A DNA stretch of 8,092 nucleotides from Phycisphaeraceae bacterium (GTDB lineage Bacteria; Planctomycetota; Phycisphaerae; Phycisphaerales; Phycisphaeraceae), in contig JAJDCT010000309.1 in the NCBI GenBank assembly GCA_029260695.1, positions 1 through 8,092 on the forward strand. The letters run 5' to 3'. Below, piece by piece: positions 1 through 6,068 of the stretch (within the stretch, counting starts at the first letter, position 1; each line of letters begins with the position of its first letter). The notes beneath the pieces were generated by a model. That model searched no databases. It was not told the DNA's origin and saw nothing but the letters and a program-made list of their open reading frames with translations. The position numbers were made by a program, and so were the translations under genes.

Positions 1-1
1 C

Positions 2-1432
2 GCTATCCCGCTCTACACACACCTGGGGGCCTATGGCTCCATGAATGATAAACAGGCCCTAAGCCTTCGGGTCTCATCCGAAACCTGGCACCACCGACAC
101 GAGATATTTCAGAGCGACATCACACTGGAATCGCTGGTCCCGGTCTTCCAAGGCGAACACCAACTCGATAAGCCGCCCGGCAACGTCTGGCTCAACCAAT
201 TGGCGTTCGGATCGCTTGACCCGTTGACCGCAACACAAGCCGACCTCGCCTACCAGATGCGCCTGCTAACCGCGGCCTTCGGGCTGCTCACGATTGCGGC
301 TGTCTTCTGGGCCGGATTTTCAGTCGGCGGGTTGAAGACCGCCTCGTTTGCCGCGCTCACCGTACTCTCCTGCCCCGTGCTCGTCTTATACGCACGCGCC
401 GGATCACCCGACATGCCGCTGGTGGGTTTGGAAACACTCGGCATCGCGTCGGCGATGTGGGCGCTAAGACCCCTTAGACCCGCGCCGTCGGTCCCCCGAC
501 AGGCTGTGGGCTGGTTCATCTGCGGACTCGCGTTGGGTATGGCCATCCTCACCGGCGGGTTCGCTGCCATGCCTGTCGTATTGGCACCCATCCTGGTTAT
601 CTCGATCATGTGCCCAAACCGGATCAGCCATCTATTAGGCCTCGTCGCCGCGGTCTTCATCGCCGGGCTGATGGTCATGCCCTGGGCACTCTATGTCCAT
701 GGGCAGGACACACACATCTGGGAGCTGTGGGTCAGCGGACTTTGGCCTGACAGCATGACAAGCCTGCGCGCATTTGGACTGGCGGTATCAGATCGCGGCC
801 TGTTGATCCTGGTCCTGGTGTTGCCTTGGACCTTGTGGCTGATCGGATCGCTCGCACAACCATTCAGCGCTTCATCCTCGGGGGTCAGACGGCGGGTATT
901 CATCGGCTGGGCCTGGCTCTTGTGCGTATCCCTACTGGTCATCACCGGCCCAAGCGGCGACGGCCTCGCCGGGTTGTTGCCCCTGCTTCCCGCTGCCGCG
1001 ATCCTCATCGGGCAGTGCCTAAGGCTATTCAGCGACCTCTCCTCCGAAGCGCGACACGCCAGGATCTGGAGACTCACTCGCTGGCCACACCTCGCGCTGT
1101 TCGCCGCCGTTTCCGTGGCGCTGCCGGCGGGGATGTACTTCCAATCAGCGCTGGTCGAGCAAGGTGTCCTGCCCCACCCGATCGTCGCGCCGATGACGTG
1201 GTACTTCTGGCTGGGGCTGGGCGTCAGCCTCCTTCTGATCACGGCTCTGAGCATGCGGTTCGCACTGAGGCATTACCCAGGCAAGGCGATGGTCTGCTGG
1301 TCGGTTTGGGCCGTCGTCCTCATGAGCGTCACACTGATCCCCCTGTCACGCGGCCCGATGATGAACCCGACCCCCGACAGCCCAGCGCACGATCAGTCCG
1401 GCCAATCCGTTACGATGCCCGGTGGATCATGA
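2..1432 (+). CDS. GT83/PMT-like (ArnT-type) membrane glycosyltransferase, 5' partial
   Basis: Polytopic membrane glycosyltransferase of the ArnT/PMT superfamily; the family moves a sugar from a polyprenyl-phosphate carrier onto an acceptor on the outer face of the inner membrane. The frame is open from base 2, and the residues before the first ATG (41) read like the end of a first membrane helix plus the start of the first outer loop, so the true start lies upstream. Counting from that ATG: Asn2-Asp3 sits where the family's acidic loop residues occur, DKPPG at 43-47 matches the DKPP motif, YARAGSPDMPL at 117-127 matches the family's aR...D segment, PWALYV is near 214-219, and GLLPLLPAAA is at 311-320 before late helices. 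About nine to ten hydrophobic segments are visible. Sugar and acceptor cannot be told. The stop overlaps the next start (ATGA), pairing it with a GT2 enzyme that could make its donor. Family is fairly sure, substrate unknown. Confidence 0.85.
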   Translation, partial: AIPLYTHLGAYGSMNDKQALSLRVSSETWHHRHEIFQSDITLESLVPVFQGEHQLDKPPGNVWLNQLAFGSLDPLTATQADLAYQMRLLTAAFGLLTIAAVFWAGFSVGGLKTASFAALTVLSCPVLVLYARAGSPDMPLVGLETLGIASAMWALRPLRPAPSVPRQAVGWFICGLALGMAILTGGFAAMPVVLAPILVISIMCPNRISHLLGLVAAVFIAGLMVMPWALYVHGQDTHIWELWVSGLWPDSMTSLRAFGLAVSDRGLLILVLVLPWTLWLIGSLAQPFSASSSGVRRRVFIGWAWLLCVSLLVITGPSGDGLAGLLPLLPAAAILIGQCLRLFSDLSSEARHARIWRLTRWPHLALFAAVSVALPAGMYFQSALVEQGVLPHPIVAPMTWYFWLGLGVSLLLITALSMRFALRHYPGKAMVCWSVWAVVLMSVTLIPLSRGPMMNPTPDSPAHDQSGQSVTMPGGS

Positions 1433-2259
1433 CACCCTATACAGAAACATCCACCTCACACGACGCCGAACCGCAACACACCACCGATCCCTCAAACGCC
1501 GGTGCGCCGGCATTATCTATCGTCGTCCCCGCTTTGAACGAACAGGACAACGTCGAGCCTCTGGTCGAACAAGTCGGCAAGGCGATGAGTGATGCTCAAA
1601 TCAACGCTGAACTGATTGTCGTTGACGACGGCTCAACCGACCAGACCCTTGTCACACTCACCGCACTGCAAGCCCAACACCCCTGGCTTCGCGTCCTGCA
1701 CCGGCCAAGCCCAAGGGGCCAATCCGCCGCCATGCACGCCGGGATTCAGGCCGCACGCGGCAGGTGTATCGCAACACTCGACGCCGACCTGCAAAACGAC
1801 CCCGCAGACCTCCCCGGCATGCTCGCCAGGATCGACGCCGGCCAGGCCGACATGGTCCAGGGCGACCGCTCAACCAACCGCAACGACCACGCGATACGAA
1901 AAATCGGCAGCCTCATCGGACGCAAGGCACGCCTGTGGGTCCTGCGTGACCCGGTCCGTGACACCGGCTGCTCCGCACGCGTCGTACGCGCCGAATTCGC
2001 CAAGCAGTTCCCCCTGCAATTCAAGGGCATGCACCGGTTCATGCCCGCCTACGCACGCATGCTCGGCGCTACCATCATCCAGGTCCCCGTCAATCACCGA
2101 TCCCGAAACGCCGGCTCCACCAAGTACGGGATGGGCTTGCTTTCCAGGGGGCCCGCCGGGCTGCTCGACCTCTTCGCCGTGCGCTGGATGATCAAACGAT
2201 ACCGCGATACTTCGACCGACCCCGTCGGCCCCGGCGACGCACCACGGAGCTCAAAGTGA
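1429..2259 (+). CDS. GT2 glycosyltransferase, polyprenyl-phosphate sugar synthase-like
   Basis: A 276-residue GT-A fold enzyme like dolichol-phosphate mannosyltransferase and ArnC, which use a nucleotide-sugar to charge a polyprenyl-phosphate on the cytoplasmic face. Visible motifs: VVPALNE at 32-38, VVDDGSTD at 64-71, the metal-binding DAD at 118-120 within LDADLQNDP, DTGCSARV at 178-185, GMHRFMP at 200-206 and HRSRNAGSTKYG at 223-234. The first 26 residues are low in complexity (Ser/Thr/His) and look disordered. Unlike ArnC or GtrB it has no paired C-terminal membrane helices, as in the short DPM1-type enzymes, so it is probably peripheral. The frame runs open far upstream, but ATG 1429 is chosen because homology begins soon after it and it overlaps the previous stop by four bases, implying translational coupling. 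It probably supplies the donor for the upstream membrane transferase. The sugar is unknown. Confidence 0.9.
   Translation: MTPYTETSTSHDAEPQHTTDPSNAGAPALSIVVPALNEQDNVEPLVEQVGKAMSDAQINAELIVVDDGSTDQTLVTLTALQAQHPWLRVLHRPSPRGQSAAMHAGIQAARGRCIATLDADLQNDPADLPGMLARIDAGQADMVQGDRSTNRNDHAIRKIGSLIGRKARLWVLRDPVRDTGCSARVVRAEFAKQFPLQFKGMHRFMPAYARMLGATIIQVPVNHRSRNAGSTKYGMGLLSRGPAGLLDLFAVRWMIKRYRDTSTDPVGPGDAPRSSK
2246..2258 (+). promoter_or_regulatory. Ribosome binding site deciding the GTG start of the LAB_N gene
   Basis: GGAG at 2246-2249 lies six bases before GTG 2256. This is the clearest Shine-Dalgarno in the operon and supports GTG 2256 over ATG 2271. It lies inside the 3' end of the GT2 gene, consistent with coupled translation at the GTGA overlap. 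Confidence 0.6.
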
Positions 2260-2825
2260 AACGCCGATACATGGTCATGGGTTTTATCCTCATCGCCGCG
2301 TTGGGCGTGACCTATCTCGCCTGGCAGATGCGTACGGGCACCTGGTCTCCGGGTGTCACGATCCACGACACGCCGGCCATGGTCGAATCCGTCCAACTGT
2401 TGCCTCCTGACAACGACCACCCCGCACCCTACTTTCTAGTCACCTACCTCAATGGCGAAACAGACCCACTGTCATCTGAACAGTACGCTCTGCTGCTCTT
2501 ACAAAAAGACGACTCGCGCACCTTCACCTTCAAGATCCTGAATATCTCCTCGCCCATCGGCATCGCCTGGGTCACGCTCGGGCTGCTCGGCCAAGTCCTG
2601 TTCACCGGACGGATGATCGTCCAATGGCTCGCCAGCGAAAAGAAAAAGCAATCCGTCGTCCCGCCCGCGTTCTGGTGGATGAGCCTGTTCGGCGCATCGA
2701 TGCTGATCGCCTACTTCATCTGGCGTAAAGACATCGTCGGGTTCCTCGGCCAAGGCACCGGCTGGTTGATCTACGGCCGAAACCTCTGGATGATCTACCA
2801 CCCACGTAAGACCGGGAACAATTGA
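2256..2825 (+). CDS. LAB_N (lipid-A-disaccharide synthase N-terminal domain) membrane protein
   Basis: A 189-residue membrane protein with the LAB_N domain, found at the N-terminus of some LpxB proteins and also alone, without the glycosyltransferase part. There is one N-terminal helix (about 7-24), a soluble and probably extracytoplasmic part (about 25-97), then three hydrophobic helices (about 101-125, 138-155, 160-180) forming LAB_N. Conserved-looking residues are GQVLFTGRMIVQW (112-124), VVPPAFWW (134-141), GQGTG (165-169) and YGRNLWMIY (173-181). The start is GTG, overlapping the upstream stop as GTGA, with GGAG six bases ahead (2246-2249); ATG at 2271 is a weaker alternative. The LpxB catalytic domain is absent, so it is not a lipid A synthase. 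Stand-alone LAB_N proteins often accompany GT2 and ArnT-like enzymes, and a role in handling the lipid-linked sugar is an inference; the biochemical function is unknown. Confidence 0.85.
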   Translation: MKRRYMVMGFILIAALGVTYLAWQMRTGTWSPGVTIHDTPAMVESVQLLPPDNDHPAPYFLVTYLNGETDPLSSEQYALLLLQKDDSRTFTFKILNISSPIGIAWVTLGLLGQVLFTGRMIVQWLASEKKKQSVVPPAFWWMSLFGASMLIAYFIWRKDIVGFLGQGTGWLIYGRNLWMIYHPRKTGNN

Positions 2826-2826
2826 C

Positions 2827-3861
2827 ATGCCCGGTGTCCTGCGCATCATCGACGCCAACGCCAACCGCGCACGTGAAGCACTGCGTGTCATGGAAGACGC
2901 CGCTCGCTTCATCCTTGAAGACCCCAGCCTCTGTGAACAACTCAAACTGCTCCGCCACGACCTGGCGCAAGCCCTCTCCTTGATCGGCCCACTGCACGCC
3001 TGGCGCGACACGCCCAACGATGTCGGCACATCAATCACGACCGATAGCGAGATGAACCGCACTGGTGCAGCCGACACTGCCACCGCCGCCGGCAAACGCC
3101 TAAGTGAAGCCCTACGCTCGCTGGAGGAGTACGGCAAAACCCTCGGCCAAACCGCTGAGGGTTTCGCGCAAACAATTGAATCTCTCCGCTACCGCGGCTA
3201 CGCCCTGGAACAACAACTCAACACCGCCCTTAGCTCTGGCTGTGCCAAGCAATGGCGGCTGTGCGTACTCATCACCGAATCAATCTGCCCCGACGGCAAC
3301 TGGCTGCGCGTCGCCGAGGCCGCCATCTCAGGTGGGGCCGACTGCATCCAACTCCGGGAAAAACAACTCGACGCCGGCGAGCTGCTATCCCGCACCCAGC
3401 AACTCGTCGCCCTGTGCCGGCCCAAAGGTGTCAGCGTCATCGTCAACGACCGGCCCGACGTCGCGCTGCTCGCAAATGCCGACGGCGTACACCTCGGCCA
3501 AACCGACCTCCCCTGCACCGAAGCACGCAAACTCGTCGGCAACCAACTGCTGATCGGCGTCAGCACCTCAAACCTCGACGAAGCGCGCCAAGCCCAACGC
3601 GACGGCGCCGACTACTGCGGCGTCGGCCCGATGTTCACCACCACGACAAAACACAAACCCACCATCGCCGGCCCCGAATACCTAAAACAATACCTCGCCT
3701 GGAACCAACTCCCCCACCTCGCCATCGGCGGGATCACAACCGAAAATCTCGGCGGTCTTACAGACGTTGGTGTTCAAGGCATCGCAGTGAGTTCTGCGGT
3801 TTGCCAGGCTGATGTACCCCACCGAACTGTCAAATTTCTGATCCAGCGTATCGAGCCGTAG
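2827..3861 (+). CDS. thiE: Thiamine-phosphate synthase with N-terminal ThiD2-type domain
   Basis: A 344-residue two-domain enzyme of thiamine synthesis. The N-terminal part (about 1-135; MPGVLRIIDANANRAREALR, then RFILEDP and LRSLEEYGK) matches the ThiD2 family, described as an HMP-phosphate kinase often fused to ThiE. The C-terminal part (about 144-344) is the ThiE barrel, which joins HMP-diphosphate and hydroxyethylthiazole phosphate into thiamine phosphate. Family residues are intact: QLREK at 175-179, VNDRPD at 206-211, ADGVHLGQTD at 218-227, GVSTSN at 244-249, GPMFTTTTK at 267-275, AIGGI at 299-303 and VSSAV at 321-325. If both domains are active, one protein performs two successive steps. 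It starts one base after the LAB_N stop, with a weak GGGAA upstream, so it is probably co-transcribed with the glycan genes, although no functional link is evident. No TPP riboswitch fits in the 1-base gap. Its stop is 20 bases from the convergent regulator gene. Confidence 0.95.
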   Translation: MPGVLRIIDANANRAREALRVMEDAARFILEDPSLCEQLKLLRHDLAQALSLIGPLHAWRDTPNDVGTSITTDSEMNRTGAADTATAAGKRLSEALRSLEEYGKTLGQTAEGFAQTIESLRYRGYALEQQLNTALSSGCAKQWRLCVLITESICPDGNWLRVAEAAISGGADCIQLREKQLDAGELLSRTQQLVALCRPKGVSVIVNDRPDVALLANADGVHLGQTDLPCTEARKLVGNQLLIGVSTSNLDEARQAQRDGADYCGVGPMFTTTTKHKPTIAGPEYLKQYLAWNQLPHLAIGGITTENLGGLTDVGVQGIAVSSAVCQADVPHRTVKFLIQRIEP

Positions 3862-3881
3862 CTATCTCAATGAGCCAAGCA

Positions 3882-4229
3882 TCAATCATTATCTACCTCA
3901 TCCTGCAGGTGTTTAATGGCATCCAGCACCCCAAGGAACTTCTGACCAAATCCGGTGAAATGGTACTCCACGCGGGGTGGTGACTCCGGGTAAACGCACT
4001 TATCGACGATCCCGAAACGGACCATCTTCGCCAGCCGTTCGTTGAGGACCTTGGTGGTCAGGCCCGGATCGGTCCGTGCCAGAGCCCCCGGGCGGTTCAC
4101 GCCCTGGCGTAGTTGGGCAAGCACATGCAACGACCACTTGCACCCTACGATACTCTCGACCATGCCGGAGACGGGTAACTTCCCGGCAGACGGATAAAAA
4201 TCTCCTGGCCCAATCATATTTTTTTGCAT
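3882..4229 (-). CDS. HxlR-family winged-helix transcriptional regulator
   Basis: A 115-residue DNA-binding protein filling the usual HxlR length (about 110). Core: VESIVGCKWSLHVLAQL (24-40), NRPGALARTDPGLTTKVLNERL (45-66; recognition-helix region), then the wing and dimer part PESPPRVEYHFTGFGQKFL (81-99). It has two cysteines, Cys30 beside the invariant Lys-Trp and Cys78; the Cys-Pro-Val found near the N-terminus of many redox-sensing members is not present, the segment reading LPVS. The frame is open back to 4580, but the longer product would overlap the divergent thioredoxin-like gene and lacks homology. ATG 4229 is preceded by AGGA with an 8-base spacer, and ATG 4217 is an alternative. HxlR proteins commonly sense electrophiles or oxidants and repress a divergent neighbour. 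Here that neighbour is a CPVC protein, so thiol-based control is a reasonable inference. The effector is unknown. Confidence 0.88.
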   Translation of the reverse strand: MQKNMIGPGDFYPSAGKLPVSGMVESIVGCKWSLHVLAQLRQGVNRPGALARTDPGLTTKVLNERLAKMVRFGIVDKCVYPESPPRVEYHFTGFGQKFLGVLDAIKHLQDEVDND

Positions 4230-4247
4230 CTGATCGTTCCTGAACTT

Positions 4248-4261
4248 GTACCAAAAAGTAC
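4248..4261. promoter_or_regulatory. Candidate HxlR operator A (GTAC-N6-GTAC)
   Basis: GTAC CAAAAA GTAC is an exact inverted repeat with a 6-base centre, 19-32 bases upstream of the regulator start codon. It shares the TAC-N6-GTA form with the repeat at 4267-4280, centred 19 bp away. The form resembles the TACT-N7-AGTA box known for the HxlR-family regulator YodB of Bacillus. Binding is inferred. Confidence 0.45.
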
Positions 4262-4266
4262 CCACC

Positions 4267-4280
4267 TTACTGATCGGTAA
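4267..4280. promoter_or_regulatory. Candidate HxlR operator B (TTAC-N6-GTAA)
   Basis: TTAC TGATCG GTAA is an exact inverted repeat with the same TAC-N6-GTA core as operator A, 38-51 bases upstream of the regulator start. It sits just before a possible -35 element (TTGATC, 4285-4290) of the thioredoxin-like gene. Two copies in one 141-base divergent gap favour autoregulation, but short repeats can occur by chance. Confidence 0.42.
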
Positions 4281-4284
4281 CCGG

Positions 4285-4313
4285 TTGATCCTCTCGTGGC
4301 ATAGGGCATGATA
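4285..4313 (+). promoter_or_regulatory. Possible promoter of the thioredoxin-like gene
   Basis: TTGATC (4285-4290) and CATGAT (4307-4312) are separated by 16 bases and match the sigma-70 hexamers 4/6 each. Transcription would begin near 4320, at the 17-bp palindrome. Promoter rules in this lineage are poorly known, so this is tentative. Confidence 0.25.
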
Positions 4314-4319
4314 CCCCAT

Positions 4320-4336
4320 CAAGACACCGTGTCTTG
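4320..4336. promoter_or_regulatory. Perfect 17-bp palindrome upstream of the thioredoxin-like gene
   Basis: CAAGACAC-C-GTGTCTTG has eight-base arms that match exactly around one central base, 35-51 bases before ATG 4371 and just downstream of the possible -10. This is the geometry of a dimeric repressor site; the loop is too short for a good RNA hairpin and no T-run follows. It does not share the TAC/GTA half-sites of operators A and B, so it may serve a different regulator. Confidence 0.5.
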
Positions 4337-4370
4337 CAGCCAGTAATCCGGAGTACAAAGGAGTATCACG

Positions 4371-4607
4371 ATGAAGAGTAAAGCGGTTTTCTACCACGCG
4401 GGCTGCCCGGTATGCATCTCGGCCGAACAGGGTATCACGGCGGCGTTGGACAAGCAGCGTTTCGAAGTCGAGGTTGTCCACCTGGGCGAGGATTCGAGTC
4501 GGCTGAGCGACGCCGAGAATGCGGGCGTCAAGTCGGTCCCGGCCTTGGTGATCGAAGGACAAGCGTATCATATCAACCACGGCGCAGATCTATCGGCCCT
4601 TAAATAG
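4371..4607 (+). CDS. Small thioredoxin-fold protein with CPVC active site
   Basis: A 78-residue protein, the size of a glutaredoxin or minimal thioredoxin domain. The start AVFYHAGCPVC gives strand 1 followed by the redox pair Cys12/Cys15 at the head of helix 1; KSVPALVIEG (54-63) supplies the cis-proline Pro57 that faces the active site; YHINHGADLSALK is the last part. No signal peptide or membrane helix is visible, so it is probably cytoplasmic. The family performs thiol-disulfide exchange; the partner is unknown. ATG 4371 is preceded by AAAGGAG with a 7-base spacer, a very strong Shine-Dalgarno for this window, suggesting high output when transcribed. It is divergent from the HxlR regulator, which may control it and whose cysteines it might reduce (inference). 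A terminator follows at 4633-4660. The CxxC and cis-proline make the fold call firm, while the physiological role is open. Confidence 0.82.
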   Translation: MKSKAVFYHAGCPVCISAEQGITAALDKQRFEVEVVHLGEDSSRLSDAENAGVKSVPALVIEGQAYHINHGADLSALK

Positions 4608-4632
4608 CCGAGACGTTTATACAAACAAAGAC

Positions 4633-4660
4633 GCCCACGCCATTACCGGGTGGGTTTTTT
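4633..4660 (+). terminator. Intrinsic terminator after the thioredoxin-like gene
   Basis: CCCAC (4634-4638) pairs with GTGGG (4650-4654), extended by a G-U pair, and is followed directly by six T. It lies 26 bases after the stop of the thioredoxin-like gene. On the other strand the same stem is followed by a T-rich run (CGTCTTTGTTTG), so it may also end rho transcripts arriving from the right. Confidence 0.65.
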
Positions 4661-4689
4661 GTTGTGAATCTCAATGTAGTACCGTGGTA

Positions 4690-5976
4690 TCAGACCGTCC
4701 CCGTCCGCTGCTTGCGCCGCCCCGGGCCCAACGGGCCGCGCTGCTCCTGTTCGGCGGTCGGTGCCGCGCCGGGGGACTGGGGATTACCCACCAAGTCGGC
4801 GTTGGTCTTGAAGCGTTCGAGCGCCTTGAGCAGTTGCTCGACCTGCTGCGGCGGGGGCATATTCAATAACCGGCGACGCAGGGCGGTCATGGTGTTCAGC
4901 TCGTGTTCGCCGATGAGCTTGTCTTCCTTACGGGTGCCGCTGGCGGCGAGGTCGATCGCGGGGAAGAGGCGTTGCTCCGCGATCTTCCGATCGAGGATCA
5001 GTTCCATATTGCCAGTGCCCTTGAACTCCTCGAAAATCACCTGGTCACCGCGGCTGCCGGTGTCGACCAGCGCGGTGGCGATGATGGTCAGCGAGCCGCC
5101 TTCCTCGAAGCGGCGTGCGGCACCGAACAGTTGCTTGGGGATCGCCAGTGCGCCGGCATCCAGACCGCCGGAGAGCGTACGCCCGGTGTTCTGCATGTTC
5201 GGCGCGGTGTTGAACGACCGGCCGAGCCTTGTCAGCGAATCCAGAACGACCACCACGTCTTTACCCATCTCCGCCCAGCGCTTACACCGATCGATCGCAA
5301 GCATCGCCATCGCGCAGTGCTTCTCGGCGGTGTGATCGTTGCTGGAAGCCCAGACCGTGCAAGGCACGTTGCGCCTGAAGTCGGTGACCTCCTCCGGGCG
5401 TTCGTCGATCAGCAACGCGATCGTGATGACATCCGGGTGGTTCTTCTCACACGAGGCGGCGATATTCTGAAGCAGAGTGGTCTTGCCGGCCTTGGGCGGG
5501 CTGACGATCATGCCTCGCTGCCCGTAACCGATCGGGCAGAACAGGTCGATCAATCGGCATGCCGGGGGACACTCGGGATACTCAAGGGTCAACCTCGGCT
5601 CGGGATCGACCGTGGTCAGGTCCTCGAACTTGCGGGCCTGCTTGAGAAACGCCTCCGGCTCAATCCCCTCGACGGAGATGACCTTGTTGACCCGAAGCGC
5701 GTTGGGCGCGATGGCGTCGAACTTGGGTTTCTTGGTCTTGCGGTTCTTGCCCTTACCCTTGCGGCCCTGCTGAGGCTGCTGGTTATTCCCCCCGCCGCCG
5801 CCCATGGGCTTACCCAACTCCACTTCTAAGAGCAGACCGGGGCGTAGCCCGAAGCGGTCGATGTCCTTGGCCAGGACCACGGGGTCCGTCGGCGAAGAGA
5901 TATAAGTCTGGTCCAGTTGGCGCAGCCGGCCATCGGCTCGCTTACCCATCTCGAGAATCCCGGTCGTCGTTTGCAT
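4690..5976 (-). CDS. rho: Transcription termination factor Rho (lacks N-terminal helical domain)
   Basis: A 428-residue hexameric RNA translocase that ends transcription. Residues 4-103 are the cold-shock-like RNA-binding domain (TGILEMGKRADGRLR, then YISSPTDPVVLAKDIDRFGLRPG), interrupted at about 56-85 by a Gly/Gln/Lys-rich insertion where other Rho proteins have a short loop. The motor is complete: PECPPACRLIDLFCPIGYGQRG (134-155), Walker A SPPKAGKT (159-166), DERPEEV (191-197), Walker B VVVVLDSLTR (241-250), AGALAIPKQLFGAARRFEEGG (274-294) and ALVDTGSRGDQVIFEEFKGTGNMELILDR (302-330) with its arginine. Counterparts of the bicyclomycin-contact residues (Lys162, Lys165, Arg193, Asp246, Ser247) are present. 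A stop lies ten codons before ATG 5976, so the helical domain that usually precedes the cold-shock domain is not encoded. The tail after about 398 is a basic, Pro/Gly-rich extension. It stands alone between a convergent and a divergent gene. Confidence 0.97.
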   Translation of the reverse strand: MQTTTGILEMGKRADGRLRQLDQTYISSPTDPVVLAKDIDRFGLRPGLLLEVELGKPMGGGGGNNQQPQQGRKGKGKNRKTKKPKFDAIAPNALRVNKVISVEGIEPEAFLKQARKFEDLTTVDPEPRLTLEYPECPPACRLIDLFCPIGYGQRGMIVSPPKAGKTTLLQNIAASCEKNHPDVITIALLIDERPEEVTDFRRNVPCTVWASSNDHTAEKHCAMAMLAIDRCKRWAEMGKDVVVVLDSLTRLGRSFNTAPNMQNTGRTLSGGLDAGALAIPKQLFGAARRFEEGGSLTIIATALVDTGSRGDQVIFEEFKGTGNMELILDRKIAEQRLFPAIDLAASGTRKEDKLIGEHELNTMTALRRRLLNMPPPQQVEQLLKALERFKTNADLVGNPQSPGAAPTAEQEQRGPLGPGRRKQRTGTV

Positions 5977-6019
5977 AGATGTCGCTCGTGGGGGGCGTCG
6001 GGTTCATCCGCGACGCAGA

Positions 6020-6041
6020 GGCAAAAGATAAAGGCTTTGCC
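6020..6041 (-). other. Hairpin in the rho leader
   Basis: GGCAAA and TTTGCC arms (6 bp) enclose a 10-base loop, 44-65 bases upstream of the rho start. No T-run follows on the rho strand, so it is not a terminator. The surrounding leader is C-rich on the rho strand. Confidence 0.35.
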
Positions 6042-6068
6042 GGTCCGGCTCGTGCCGGGGGAGGCTCA

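Noticed and set aside
826..1428. Upstream extension of the GT2 frame by about 200 residues
   Set aside because: The extension lies inside the PMT-like gene in another frame, has Arg/Pro-rich composition and no GT2 homology; ATG 1429 with the ATGA overlap is a much better start.
1658..2097. Several overlapping open frames on both strands inside the GT2 gene
   Set aside because: They are shadows of the GT2 gene in high-GC sequence, rich in Arg, Pro and Ser, without domains.
2822..2830. TPP riboswitch upstream of thiE
   Set aside because: There is a single base between the LAB_N stop and the thiE start, and no CTGAGA-type core was seen in the preceding coding sequence.
4230..4580. Longer HxlR product starting at 4580
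   Set aside because: It would overlap the CPVC gene on the other strand, has no HxlR homology before about residue 130, and HxlR proteins are about 110 residues; the AGGA before ATG 4229 supports the short form.
4903..5829. 308-residue plus-strand open frame inside rho
   Set aside because: It is a shadow of the rho gene caused by GC-rich codon bias; there is no recognisable domain and the rho protein is unmistakable on the other strand.
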